A stretch of 64,000 bases of DNA from assembly GCF_004362195.1 (NCBI RefSeq), contig NZ_SNWG01000001.1, positions 2,852,001-2,916,000 on the forward strand. The letters are read 5' to 3'. This document shows, piece after piece, positions 52,016 to 61,238 of the stretch. The stretch is from Microbacterium sp. BK668. Its GTDB lineage: Bacteria > Actinomycetota > Actinomycetes > Actinomycetales > Microbacteriaceae. A program made the translations under genes and the position numbers. The notes below the pieces were generated by a model. It saw only the letters and a program-made list of their open reading frames with translations. It was not told the origin of the DNA and did no database searches. Each line of letters opens with the position of its first letter. The stretch's first letter is position 1.

Positions 52016-53008
52016 ATGTCCGCTCAGGTGAGCGCCCCGTTCCGCACCGGCCCGCTCGGCCGCTTCTGGCGCTGGCTTCCCGACCGCGTCGACCGGCGGG
52101 TCGTCGTGGCGGCATGGGCGACGCTCGTGGTGCAGATCGGCATCGTCGGCACCGGCGGCCTCGTGCGCCTCACCGGCTCCGGGCTCGGGTGCCCCACGTG
52201 GCCGCGGTGCACGCCGGAGTCCTTCGTCGCGACGCCCGAGATGGGCGTCCACGGAGTCATCGAGTTCGGCAACCGCCTGCTGACGTTCGTCCTCGTGGTC
52301 GTCGCGATCGTCACCTTCCTCTTCGTCGTCCGCATGCGCCGGCAGCGGCGCGACCTCTTCTGGCTCGCGCTGCTGATCGGCCTCTACGTTCCCGTGCAGG
52401 CCGTCGTCGGCGGGATCACGGTGCTCACGAACCTCAACCCGTACGTCGTCGGGCTGCACTACTTCGCGTCCGTCGTCCTCGTCGCCCTCGCCGCCGTCTT
52501 CGTCGCCCGCGTCTACGCGCAGCCCGGTCCGCGCTCGCGCGCCGTGCCGCGGTGGTACGCGATCACGACGCATCTCACGAGCGCCTTCGTGCTTCTCACC
52601 GTTGTGGTCGGCATCCTCGTGACCGGCTCCGGCCCGCACGCGGGCGACGGCGGCGCCGCCCGCAACGGCCTGGACCCGGAGCTCATGCAGCACGTCCACT
52701 CCTGGCCCGCCTACATCACCCTCGCGCTGACGCTCGTGCTGTTCGTCGGAGCCTGGCGCACGCCGCCGCAGCTGCGACTGAAGCTCTGGACCGGCCTGCT
52801 GCTCCTCACCGAGCTCGTGCAGATCGCCGTGGGCCTCTGGCAGGCGCGCACCGGCCTCCCGATCGTCCTCGTGAACATCCACATGGTCCTCGCCGTGTGC
52901 CTGGTCGCGGCGATGACGGCGGTCGTGATGAATCTGAAGACGACGGATGCCTCGCCCGCCGGCGCCGAGGCATCCATCGCCCGAGCGGGCTCCGCCCGCG
53001 CCCGCTGA
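52016..53008 (+). CDS. ctaA: Heme A synthase (COX15/CtaA family)
   Basis: A 330-residue membrane protein of eight helices that oxidises heme O to heme A for aa3 oxidase. GGLVRLTGSGLGCPTWPRCTP carries the paired Cys (C-x5-C) of the first outer loop; helix-borne His are seen in GLHYFASVV, MQHVHSWPAY and NIHMVLA; IEFGNRLLT follows helix 2. Divergent from the suf operon. Strong Shine-Dalgarno sequence. Confidence 0.93.
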   Translation: MSAQVSAPFRTGPLGRFWRWLPDRVDRRVVVAAWATLVVQIGIVGTGGLVRLTGSGLGCPTWPRCTPESFVATPEMGVHGVIEFGNRLLTFVLVVVAIVTFLFVVRMRRQRRDLFWLALLIGLYVPVQAVVGGITVLTNLNPYVVGLHYFASVVLVALAAVFVARVYAQPGPRSRAVPRWYAITTHLTSAFVLLTVVVGILVTGSGPHAGDGGAARNGLDPELMQHVHSWPAYITLALTLVLFVGAWRTPPQLRLKLWTGLLLLTELVQIAVGLWQARTGLPIVLVNIHMVLAVCLVAAMTAVVMNLKTTDASPAGAEASIARAGSARAR

Positions 53009-53009
53009 A

Positions 53010-53035
53010 CCCCATGCCGGCGTGCCGGCACGGGG
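53010..53035 (+). terminator. GC-rich hairpin after ctaA
   Basis: Starts right at the ctaA stop codon: CCCC-A-TGCCGGC / GCCGGCA-C-GGGG with a 2-base loop. There is no U-tract, so it is only a possible terminator or mRNA stabiliser. Confidence 0.5.
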
Positions 53036-53153
53036 CCGCGGAGCACCCCTCATAGGAAACTCATCGGAAGCGCACACGACCGGCTCGGACCGGATGCGCA
53101 AGACTGGGTGGCCGTGGGTCGACCGGCCCGCGTGTGAAGGAGAGTCCCCCACC

Positions 53154-53780
53154 ATGACCGCACGTCCCAGCCTTGTCCGCAGCATCCCGTTCTGGATCCT
53201 GCTCGTCGGCTCGCTCGCCAGCACCGCCGTGGGAGCGTGGCTCGTCGTCGACAAGATCTCGCTCATGAACACGACGCTCACGGACGGCTCGGCTACGGGT
53301 GTCGAGGTGTACGGCGGCCAGGCGTGGGTCACGCTCGGTGCCGTGCTCGTCGGCGCGGGCCTCGTCGGCCTCGTCGCGACGCTGTTCCTCGGCGTCCTGC
53401 GCTCGTTCGTCCCCGCGGCCGCACGCGAGGAGGTCGGCCCGACCGCTGAGGAGCTCGCCTACGAGCCCGCCCTCGCGACGCACGCCGCGTCCCCCGCCTA
53501 CCCGGCGCCCGCCTACCCCGCCCCCACGGCCCCGGCGGCCGCAGCCTCGGCGGCCGCAGGCCCGGCGGCCCAAGCTCCGGCGGCCGACGTCTCCCCCGCC
53601 GATGCCTCGGCCGACGCCGCACCCGCCGACGCCCCGGCCGACGCCGCACCCGCCGACGCCGCACCTGCCGATGCCCCGGCCGATGCCCCGGCTTCGCCCG
53701 CCGCCCCCGCCGCACCTGCTGCGGCGGGCTACACGCCGGCTCCCGCCGAGCCCGCCGACGAACCGACCCGCTCCGCCTGA
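53154..53780 (+). CDS. Two-helix membrane protein with Ala/Pro/Asp-repeat tail
   Basis: A 208-residue protein: helices at about 11-30 (FWILLVGSLASTAVGAWLVV) and 62-90, then a long low-complexity tail built of ADAAPADAP-type repeats (about 140-185). I recognise no functional domain. The tail length probably varies by slippage. AAGGAGAG precedes the ATG. It stands alone between ctaA and the DUF559 gene. Confidence 0.7.
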   Translation: MTARPSLVRSIPFWILLVGSLASTAVGAWLVVDKISLMNTTLTDGSATGVEVYGGQAWVTLGAVLVGAGLVGLVATLFLGVLRSFVPAAAREEVGPTAEELAYEPALATHAASPAYPAPAYPAPTAPAAAASAAAGPAAQAPAADVSPADASADAAPADAPADAAPADAAPADAPADAPASPAAPAAPAAAGYTPAPAEPADEPTRSA

Positions 53781-53785
53781 CGAGC

Positions 53786-53845
53786 CGGCACGTGCCGCCG
53801 AGCGCCGGAGACCGCCGTGGTCTTCGGCGCGCGGCGTCTCTCCGG
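53786..53845. terminator. Palindrome and hairpin downstream of the repeat-tail membrane gene
   Basis: A perfect 12-base palindrome CGGCACGTGCCG (53786-53797) is followed by a longer hairpin (53805-53845, CCGGAGA...TCTCCGG arms). No U-tract. Plausible end of the membrane-protein transcript. Confidence 0.4.
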
Positions 53846-53882
53846 GTCCGCGGCTCCGCCCACGTGGATCGCGCCCCTGCCG

Positions 53883-53954
53883 AACTGAGGAGATCTGCAC
53901 TTCTGAGGACCGACGGGCCACCGCTCGTCCTCATCTGCGCAGATCCCCTCACTT
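53883..53954. repeat. REP-like 72-bp palindromic repeat, copy 1
   Basis: Left arm starts AACTGAGGAGATCTGC and the right arm is an imperfect inverted copy (22 of 28 positions match). The right arm contains the TGA stop codon (53949-53951) of the DUF559 gene. It is the same length and sequence family as the copy at 54921-54992. Confidence 0.8.
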
Positions 53955-54815
53955 ACGCGGCGCCGAGCGCGTCGCACGGTGCAGCCCACGGGCGACGGCA
54001 CGCACGATGACGTCCTGGACCGCGGGCCAGTCGTCGATGATCTGCCCGTAGCCGAAGCGCAGCACGTGGTAGCCCCGGACGAGCAGCTGGGCATCATGGG
54101 CGACGTCCTCGTTGCGCTGGCGGCCCACGTGATGGCCGCCGTCGATCTGCACGACGAGCCGCTCGCCGATGAGGAAGTCGACGCGGTGCCCGTGGATCCA
54201 TGCCTGCGGGACGATCCTCACCGAGAGCCAGCGCAGCCTGGTGAGGAAGATCGACTCCAAGCCCGAGTCCAGATACGGCACGACCTCGGCGAGCAGTGTC
54301 TCGGCGCTTCGGGGAAGCGCCAGTCCCGCGAGTCCGTCCCTCGAGACGAGCCCCTGCCGGAACGCCGAGTCCCAGATCGCGAGGGCGGCGTCGTGCGGCT
54401 GACACGTCGCGATCGCGGCGAGCACGTTCTCGATGCCGTCGACCAGCTGATCAGGATGACGCGGCACGGGCGGCTCCGCCCAGTGCACGAAAGCACGCTC
54501 GGGCCTCGGCCGGCCCGCATGCGGTGGAGAGGCCACGTGCGGCTGGTCCTCGCGCAGCACCCAGAGTCCGCGCCGGCGCGCCTGCGTGACGCAGGTGAGG
54601 ACGACCCCGCACCTGGCCGCCGCGACGAGCTCGGCATCCGCTCCCGGCACCGCGACCCAGTCGCGCCGCACCCGATGGATCGCGCCGCCGTGCACTGCCG
54701 CCGCGATGCGATGACGCGAGTGTCCTTCGCGTTGCAGCGTCGACGCCCGCGCGACCCCGCCGCGGCTGTTCACGGCATCCATCAGTCGGGAGTGATCGGC
54801 GCGAGCAGGCGGCAT
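53949..54815 (-). CDS. DUF559 (Vsr-like) nuclease-fold protein
   Basis: A 288-residue protein. The first ~180 residues contain an N-terminal winged-helix-like region (DAVNSRGGVARASTLQREGHSRHRI, as in AbiEi-type N-termini). The last ~90 are DUF559, related to very-short-patch endonuclease: WIHGHRVDFLIGERLVVQIDGGHH, then DVAHDAQLLVRGYHVLRFGY. The usual catalytic Glu of the ExDG strand is Gln (VQIDG), so nuclease activity is uncertain. ATG 54815 was chosen; an internal ATG at 54782 is also possible. The gene is bracketed by two copies of a palindromic repeat; its stop codon lies inside one. Function unknown. Confidence 0.78.
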   Translation of the reverse strand: MPPARADHSRLMDAVNSRGGVARASTLQREGHSRHRIAAAVHGGAIHRVRRDWVAVPGADAELVAAARCGVVLTCVTQARRRGLWVLREDQPHVASPPHAGRPRPERAFVHWAEPPVPRHPDQLVDGIENVLAAIATCQPHDAALAIWDSAFRQGLVSRDGLAGLALPRSAETLLAEVVPYLDSGLESIFLTRLRWLSVRIVPQAWIHGHRVDFLIGERLVVQIDGGHHVGRQRNEDVAHDAQLLVRGYHVLRFGYGQIIDDWPAVQDVIVRAVARGLHRATRSAPRK

Positions 54816-54920
54816 GTCGCCGAGACTTCCGTCTCTGCCCCGCTGGAGCGCCGGAGTTCCGGCGGTGCGTGCACAACGCGACGTCGCGACGTGCTCGGGA
54901 GGAGAGCGCATCGGCGGCAG

Positions 54921-54992
54921 AACTGAGGAGATCGGCAGAAGTGAGGACCGGGGAGTGCTTCCGGGTCCTCAGAAGTGCAGATCCCCTCAGTT
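54921..54992. repeat. REP-like 72-bp palindromic repeat, copy 2
   Basis: Left arm AACTGAGGAGATCGGC, right arm ending GATCCCCTCAGTT. The inverted right arm of this copy matches the left arm of copy 1 at all but one of 29 positions, so the two copies face each other across the DUF559 gene 1 kb apart. Confidence 0.8.
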
Positions 54993-55000
54993 GCGCAGCC

Positions 55001-55062
55001 GGCGGGAACCAGGGCAGGTCCGAACCCCGGCGGGTGGGAACCGCGGCAGGTCGGAACCCCGG
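55001..55062. repeat. Two tandem 30-bp GC-rich direct repeats
   Basis: Copies at 55001-55030 and 55033-55062, sharing the pattern GGnGGGAACC...GGCAGGTC-GAACCCCGG. They lie between the palindromic repeat and the 3' end of ctaB. No function is evident. Confidence 0.55.
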
Positions 55063-55096
55063 GAAGCCTCCAGCCGGGGGGATGCCTCGACCGGGG

Positions 55097-56023
55097 TCAG
55101 AAGGGCAGCAGCGGGTCGACGGCGATCGCGACGAAGAGAAGGGTGAGGTACGTGATCGAGGCGTGGAACACGCGCATCGGCCGCGGCTCGGTGCCGCGCA
55201 CGGCGCGGTTGTACAGGCGATGCGATTCGTAGATGAACCAGCCGCCGAAGACGAGCGCCGAGACGGTGTAGACGAGACCCATGTCCGCGACCGGAATGAG
55301 CAGCAGCGAGCACGCGACGGTGGCCCACGCGTACAGGATCACCTGCAGGCCGACCTGCGAGCCGCTGCGCGTCGCGCCAAGCATCGGCACGTCGACATCG
55401 TCGTACTGCTTCTTGTACTTCATCGACAGCGGCCAGTAATGCGGCGGCGTCCAGAGGAAGACGAGCAGGAACAGGATGACGGGGGGCCAGGCCAGCGAGC
55501 CGGTGACGGCCGTCCAGCCGATGAGCACGGGGAAGCACCCGGCGATGCCGCCCCACACGATGTTCTGCTCGGTGCGGCGCTTGAGGATCATCGTGTAGAT
55601 CACGACGTAGAAGAAGATCGCGGCCGCCGACAGCGTCGCCGCCAGCCAGTTCGTCGTCACCCACAGCCACACGGTCGACAGCACCGCGAGCGTCCAGGCG
55701 AAGATCAGCGCACCGCGCGGCGAGACCTCGCCCGTCACGAGCGGCCGGTTCTCGGTGCGCTGCATGTGGGCGTCGATGTCGCGGTCGAGGTACATGTTGA
55801 ACGCAGCGGCGGAGCCGGCGCTCATCGAGCCCCCGATGACGGTCGCGACGACGAGCCAGACGTCGGGGAGGCCGCCCTGAGCCAGGATCATGACCGGGAC
55901 GGTCGTGACGAGGAGGAGCTCGAGCACGCGCGGCTTCGTCAGCGCGATGTAGGCGCGGACGGTGCGACCGAAGGGTCGCGAGGAGGCGGAGGTCGTCACG
56001 TGCGCCGTGCTCGAGATGTCCAT
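55097..56023 (-). CDS. ctaB: Protoheme IX farnesyltransferase (heme O synthase)
   Basis: A 308-residue UbiA-family membrane protein that adds a farnesyl group to heme b, giving heme O for Cta[16 protein letters not shown] is the first Asp-rich motif, DVDVPML the second; [15 protein letters not shown] opens the family domain. ATG 56023 fits the family start and has GGGGG upstream; TAGACT at 56062-56067 is a likely -10. Encoded near ctaA but on the other strand. Confidence 0.95.
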   Translation of the reverse strand: MDISSTAHVTTSASSRPFGRTVRAYIALTKPRVLELLLVTTVPVMILAQGGLPDVWLVVATVIGGSMSAGSAAAFNMYLDRDIDAHMQRTENRPLVTGEVSPRGALIFAWTLAVLSTVWLWVTTNWLAATLSAAAIFFYVVIYTMILKRRTEQNIVWGGIAGCFPVLIGWTAVTGSLAWPPVILFLLVFLWTPPHYWPLSMKYKKQYDDVDVPMLGATRSGSQVGLQVILYAWATVACSLLLIPVADMGLVYTVSALVFGGWFIYESHRLYNRAVRGTEPRPMRVFHASITYLTLLFVAIAVDPLLPF

Positions 56024-56373
56024 CGCCCCCCGTATCGTGCGCCCGATGCCAAACGCGTCCAAGTCTATGGCATCGGCATCCGCCCCCCGGCCCGCTCGGC
56101 GCCTCACCACCGCGCGCTGCGAGCGGTGAGCGGCCGGTCACGTGGCCGACACCTCCGCGCAACGGTCGCGATCGCCCGGCGTGCGACGCTTGCCGGGCGC
56201 CTCGGGTTTGTGGCAGTCACACAACGGCACACGGGTCCGTCCGGCCTCGGGCCTTCGATATGCTGACAACCACAGGCGCGACCCCGCGCGGAATCCCCTC
56301 CCGCCAGAACTCCTCGAGCGCTGTGCGGCGCGGCCGCCGGGGCGCCGAAACCCTTCAGACGAAAGGCGGTCCC
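56024..56373. other. 350-bp divergent intergenic region, ctaB and tkt
   Basis: Holds the ctaB -10 (TAGACT, minus strand, 56062-56067). For tkt, TATGCT (56259-56264) is a candidate -10 with no clear -35, leaving a leader of about 100 nt. No gene, repeat or clear riboswitch was seen. Confidence 0.4.
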
Positions 56374-58491
56374 GTGTCGGAACTGCGTTGGGAAGACATC
56401 GACAAGCGCGCCGTGGACACGGCCCGCGTGCTGGCGGCGGACGCTGTCGAGAAGGTCGGCAACGGCCACCCCGGCACGGCGATGAGCCTCGCGCCGGCCG
56501 CCTACCTCCTCTACCAGCGGGTTCTCAACCACGACCCCGCCGACGTCCACTGGCCGGGCCGCGACCGCTTCATCCTCTCGGCGGGCCACTCGTCGCTGAC
56601 GCAGTACGTGCAGCTCTACCTCGGCGGCTTCGGCCTCGAGCTCGGCGACCTCAAGGCGCTGCGCACGTGGGGATCCCTGACCCCCGGCCACCCGGAGTAC
56701 GGCCACACCGACGGCGTCGAGATCACGACCGGCCCGCTCGGCCAGGGCCTCGCCTCGTCGGTCGGCTTCGCCTATGCCGCCCGCTACGAGCGCGGCCTCT
56801 TCGACCCCGAGTCCCCGGCGGGCGAGTCGCCGTTCGACCACTTCATCTACGTCATCGCGTCGGACGGCGACCTGCAGGAGGGCGTGACGAGCGAGGCATC
56901 CTCCCTCGCCGGCCACCAGGAGCTCGGCAACCTCGTGGTGATCTACGACTCGAACCAGATCTCGATCGAGGACGACACGGATGTGGCGTTCACCGAGGAC
57001 GTGGCGAAGCGCTACGAGTCCTACGGCTGGCATGTCCAGACCGTCGACTGGAAGCGCACCGGCGAATACGTCGAGGACGTCCCCGAGCTCTACGCCGCCA
57101 TCGAGGCGGCCAAGGGCGAGACGAGCAAGCCGTCGATCATCATCCTCAAGACGATCATCGGCTGGCCGTCGCCCGGCAAGCAGAACACCGGCAAGATCCA
57201 CGGCTCGGCGCTCGGCTCGGACGAGCTGCGCGCGACCAAGGAGGTCCTCGGCTGGAACCCGGACGAGACCTTCGAGGTCCCCGCCGAGGTGCTCGAGCAC
57301 ACGCGGTCGCTGCGCGAGCGCGGCGAGGCGGCGAAGGCGGCCTGGCAGGAGAGGTTCGACGCGTGGGCCGCCGCCAACCCGGAGCGCAAGGCGCTGTTCG
57401 ACCGCCTGCAGGCGCGCGAGCTGCCGGGCGACATCGAGTCCGCGCTGCCGGCGTTCGAGGCGGGCAAGGATGTCTCGACCCGCGCCGCGTCCGGAACCGT
57501 CATCAACGCCCTGGCCGACGCGCTGCCCGAACTGTGGGGCGGATCGGCCGATCTGGCGGAGTCCAACCTCACCACGATCAAGTCGGCGAAGTCGTTCATC
57601 CCGAGCGAGTGGTCGACGCACGAGTGGACGGGCGACCGCTTCGGCCGCGTGCTGCACTTCGGCATCCGCGAGCACGCGATGGGCGCGATCGTCAACGGCA
57701 TCGTGCTGCACGGCCCCACGCGCGCCTTCGGCGGGACGTTCCTGATCTTCAGCGACTACATGCGTCCTGCGGTGCGACTGGCCTCGCTCATGGGCATCCC
57801 CTCGATCTACGTCTGGACGCACGACTCGATCGCCCTCGGCGAGGACGGCCCCACGCATCAGCCGATCGAGCAGCTGGCGGCCCTGCGCGCCATCCCGAAC
57901 TTCACCGTCGTGCGCCCGGCCGACGCCAATGAGACGGCCGTGGTCTGGCTCGAGCTGCTCCGGCGCCACACTGGCCCGGCGGGCCTCGCGCTGACCCGCC
58001 AGAACATCCCCGTGTTCGAGCGGAGCGAGGGCGAGGCCTCCGGCGACGCGTTCGCCTCGGCCGCCGGCGCCGTCAAGGGCGCTTACATCCTCGCCGAGGC
58101 TCCCGGCGGCACGCCGGACGTGATCCTCATCGGCACCGGCTCGGAGGTTCAGCTCGCCATCGCCGCCCGCGTGACGCTCGCGGCAGAGGGCATCAACGCC
58201 CGCGTCGTGTCGGCGCCGTCGCTGGAGTGGTTCGCCGAGCAGGACGAGGCCTACCGCGAGAGCGTGCTCCCCTCCGCTGTCACGGCCCGTGTCTCGGTCG
58301 AGGCCGGCCTCGCACTGTCGTGGCGCGGCATCGTGGGAGACGCCGGGCGCTCGGTCTCGATCGAGCACTTCGGTGCCTCGGCCGACTACAAGACCCTCTT
58401 CCAGAAGTTCGGCATCACCGCCGAAGCCGTCGTCGAGGCGGCGCGCGAAACCATCGCCGCTGCGGCGGGGAACGAAGGAGACAACGCATGA
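56374..58491 (+). CDS. tkt: Transketolase
   Basis: A 705-residue thiamine diphosphate enzyme of the non-oxidative pentose phosphate pathway. [59 protein letters not shown] (GDG thiamine motif) and [15 protein letters not shown] are all present, as is [18 protein letters not shown] 56374 follows AAAGG and matches the usual N-terminus; an in-frame ATG at 56260 would add 38 non-conserved residues. First gene of the operon. Confidence 0.97.
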   Translation: MSELRWEDIDKRAVDTARVLAADAVEKVGNGHPGTAMSLAPAAYLLYQRVLNHDPADVHWPGRDRFILSAGHSSLTQYVQLYLGGFGLELGDLKALRTWGSLTPGHPEYGHTDGVEITTGPLGQGLASSVGFAYAARYERGLFDPESPAGESPFDHFIYVIASDGDLQEGVTSEASSLAGHQELGNLVVIYDSNQISIEDDTDVAFTEDVAKRYESYGWHVQTVDWKRTGEYVEDVPELYAAIEAAKGETSKPSIIILKTIIGWPSPGKQNTGKIHGSALGSDELRATKEVLGWNPDETFEVPAEVLEHTRSLRERGEAAKAAWQERFDAWAAANPERKALFDRLQARELPGDIESALPAFEAGKDVSTRAASGTVINALADALPELWGGSADLAESNLTTIKSAKSFIPSEWSTHEWTGDRFGRVLHFGIREHAMGAIVNGIVLHGPTRAFGGTFLIFSDYMRPAVRLASLMGIPSIYVWTHDSIALGEDGPTHQPIEQLAALRAIPNFTVVRPADANETAVVWLELLRRHTGPAGLALTRQNIPVFERSEGEASGDAFASAAGAVKGAYILAEAPGGTPDVILIGTGSEVQLAIAARVTLAAEGINARVVSAPSLEWFAEQDEAYRESVLPSAVTARVSVEAGLALSWRGIVGDAGRSVSIEHFGASADYKTLFQKFGITAEAVVEAARETIAAAAGNEGDNA

Positions 58492-59606
58492 GCACCCCCA
58501 CCGAGAAGCTCTCCGCCGAGGGCGTCAGCATCTGGCTCGACGACCTCTCGCGCGAGCGGATCACGACCGGCAACCTCGCCGATCTGATCGCGAACCGCAA
58601 CGTCACGGGCGTGACGACGAACCCGACCATCTTCGCAACGGCGCTGTCGAAGGGCCACGCGTACGAGGCGCAGGTCGCCGAGTTGGCATCGAACGGTGCG
58701 ACCACGGATGACGCGATCTTCGCGATCACGACCGACGACGTGCGCGATGCCGCGGACATCTTCCGCCCCGTCGCCGACGCGACGAGCGGTGTCGACGGTC
58801 GCGTGTCGATCGAGGTCTCCCCCGACCTCGCGCACGACACCGAGGCGACCGTCGCCGAGGCGCGCAAGCTCTCGGCCGCCGTGGACCGCCCGAACGTGCA
58901 CATCAAGATCCCCGCGACCAAGGCCGGCCTCCCTGCCATCACCGAGGTGATCGGCGCCGGGATCTCGGTCAACGTGACGCTCATCTTCAGCCTCGAACGC
59001 TACGCGGAGGTCATCGACGCGTACCTCGCGGGCCTCGAGAAGGCGCAGGCGGACGGCCTCGACATCTCGAAGATCCACTCGGTCGCGTCGTTCTTCGTGT
59101 CGCGCGTAGACACCGAGGTCGACAAGCGTCTCGTGGCCATCGGCTCGGACGAGGCGCTCGCCCTCAAGTCGAAGGCCGGCGTCGCCAACGCGCGCCTCGC
59201 GTACGAGCTGTACGAGCAGAAGTTCGCCGAGGACCGCGCGAAGGCGCTGACGGATGCCGGAGCCAACGTGCAGCGCCCGCTGTGGGCCTCGACCGGCGTC
59301 AAGGACCCGTCGCTGCCCGACACGCTCTACGTCACCGAGCTCGTCGCCCCCGGCACCGTCAACACGATGCCCGAGAAGACCCTCGAGGCAACTTTCGACC
59401 ACGGCGAGATCGCCGGCGACACCGTCACCGGCAACTACGCCGACGCGCACGGCGTGTTCGACCAGCTCGCCGCCGTCGGGGTGGACTTCGCGGACGTGAC
59501 GCAGGTGCTCGAGGACGAGGGCGTCGAGAAGTTCATCGTCTCGTGGCACGAGCTGCAGGACACCGTCACCAACGCCCTCGCCGCGGCCCCCGAGGCCGCT
59601 CGATGA
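58488..59606 (+). CDS. tal: Transaldolase
   Basis: A 372-residue transaldolase of the actinobacterial (TalB-divergent) type: [52 protein letters not shown] with the Schiff-base Lys, [24 protein letters not shown]. Overlaps the tkt stop as ATGA. GAAGGAG precedes the start. Confidence 0.96.
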   Translation: MSTPTEKLSAEGVSIWLDDLSRERITTGNLADLIANRNVTGVTTNPTIFATALSKGHAYEAQVAELASNGATTDDAIFAITTDDVRDAADIFRPVADATSGVDGRVSIEVSPDLAHDTEATVAEARKLSAAVDRPNVHIKIPATKAGLPAITEVIGAGISVNVTLIFSLERYAEVIDAYLAGLEKAQADGLDISKIHSVASFFVSRVDTEVDKRLVAIGSDEALALKSKAGVANARLAYELYEQKFAEDRAKALTDAGANVQRPLWASTGVKDPSLPDTLYVTELVAPGTVNTMPEKTLEATFDHGEIAGDTVTGNYADAHGVFDQLAAVGVDFADVTQVLEDEGVEKFIVSWHELQDTVTNALAAAPEAAR

Positions 59607-61225
59607 GCTTCGACCTCCATCTGACCGGGCGCGTCAAGTCCATCGTCGATCAGACGCTGCCCGGTCTCGTGGCCGACCTCGTCGCGTCGGGCATCACGGC
59701 GGCCGACTCCACCCTGTGGGGGCCGGACGCGGAGGCCGAGGCCTCGAAGCGGCTCGGATGGGTCGACGCGGTCAGCGTCTCGCGGCCCCTCGTGCCCGAG
59801 ATCCTGGCGTTGCGCGAGGAGCTGCGGGCCAAGGGGGTCACACGCGTCGTCCTGGCGGGGATGGGCGGATCGTCGCTTGCCCCCGAGGTCATCGCGCAGA
59901 CGGCGGGCGTGCCGCTCGTCATCCTGGACTCGACGGCCCCCGGACAGGTGCTCGCCGCCATCGACGGCGACGCCGAGGCCGGAGGACTCAGCCGGACGGT
60001 GCTGGTCGTCTCGTCGAAGTCGGGATCGACCGTCGAGACCGACTCGGCCAAGCGCGCCTTCGAGGCGGCGTGGCGCGACCTCGGCATCGACCCGGTCGAG
60101 CGCATCGTCGTCGTCACCGATCCCGGCTCGCCGCTGGACCAGTCGGCCCGAGCCGAGGGGTACCGCGTCTTCAACGCCGACCCCAGCGTCGGCGGGCGCT
60201 ACTCCGCGCTGACGGCCTTCGGGCTCGTCCCGACGGGCCTCGCCGGCGTCGACATCGGCGAGCTCCTCGCAGAGGCGGACGCGACGCTCCTCGAGGTCGC
60301 CATCGACAGCCCCGACAACCCCGCGCTGGTCCTCGCCGCGGCGATCGCCGGCGGCGACCCGCGCGCCGACAAGCTCGGCCTCGTGACCGACGGCACACAC
60401 ATCGTCGGTCTCCCCGACTGGATCGAGCAGCTCGTCGCGGAGTCCACGGGCAAGGAGGGCACCGGCATCCTTCCGGTCGTCCTGCTGCCCGTCTCGCCCG
60501 AGCTCGAGAACACGCCGTCCGACCTGCAGGTGGTCCGTTTCGTGGACGAGGCGAAGGCCTTCCACTTCCGCGAGCGCCACCCGGGTGAAGTGCTCGTGAG
60601 CGGCTCGCTCGCGGCGCAGTTCATCGTGTGGGAGTACGCGACGGCGATCGCGGGACGGATGCTGGGCATCAACCCCTTCGATCAGCCGGACGTCGAGTCG
60701 GCGAAGGCCGCCACGCGCGGCCTGCTCGAGGCCCGGCCCGAGCCCGCGGCTCCGGCGTTCACGGTCGACGGCGTGGAGGTCCGGGTCTCCGACCCCGCCC
60801 TGGCCGCCTCCGGCACGGTCGCGGGCGTCCTCGACGCGCTGTGGTCGCGCCTGCCGGCCGACGGCTACGTCTCGATCCAGGCGTACGTCAACCGGCTCGC
60901 GCTCCCTCAGCTCGCGGGACTGCGCGAGCTCGTCGCCGCCGACTCCGGCCGGCCCACGACGTTCGGATGGGGACCGAGGTTCCTGCACTCGACGGGGCAG
61001 TACCACAAGGGCGGTCCTGCGAACGGCGTGTTCCTGCAGATCCTCGAGGCGACCGACGTCGACCTCGAGATCCCGGGGCGGCCGTTCACCTTCGGCCAGC
61101 TCATCCAGGCGCAGGCGGCCGGAGATGCCTCCGTCCTCGCCGAGGGCCACGGCCGGCCCGTCGTGACGCTCACCCTCACCGATCCCCAGCTCGAGGTGCT
61201 CACGCTCTTCGAAGCCGCCCAGTAG
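59603..61225 (+). CDS. pgi: Glucose-6-phosphate isomerase
   Basis: A 540-residue phosphoglucose isomerase: [35 protein letters not shown] (phosphosugar site), [15 protein letters not shown], and [21 protein letters not shown]. It interconverts glucose-6-P and fructose-6-P. Overlaps tal by ATGA, so it is translated with the pentose phosphate enzymes rather than apart from them. Confidence 0.95.
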   Translation: MSFDLHLTGRVKSIVDQTLPGLVADLVASGITAADSTLWGPDAEAEASKRLGWVDAVSVSRPLVPEILALREELRAKGVTRVVLAGMGGSSLAPEVIAQTAGVPLVILDSTAPGQVLAAIDGDAEAGGLSRTVLVVSSKSGSTVETDSAKRAFEAAWRDLGIDPVERIVVVTDPGSPLDQSARAEGYRVFNADPSVGGRYSALTAFGLVPTGLAGVDIGELLAEADATLLEVAIDSPDNPALVLAAAIAGGDPRADKLGLVTDGTHIVGLPDWIEQLVAESTGKEGTGILPVVLLPVSPELENTPSDLQVVRFVDEAKAFHFRERHPGEVLVSGSLAAQFIVWEYATAIAGRMLGINPFDQPDVESAKAATRGLLEARPEPAAPAFTVDGVEVRVSDPALAASGTVAGVLDALWSRLPADGYVSIQAYVNRLALPQLAGLRELVAADSGRPTTFGWGPRFLHSTGQYHKGGPANGVFLQILEATDVDLEIPGRPFTFGQLIQAQAAGDASVLAEGHGRPVVTLTLTDPQLEVLTLFEAAQ

Positions 61226-61238
61226 GAGCACCGTTCCG

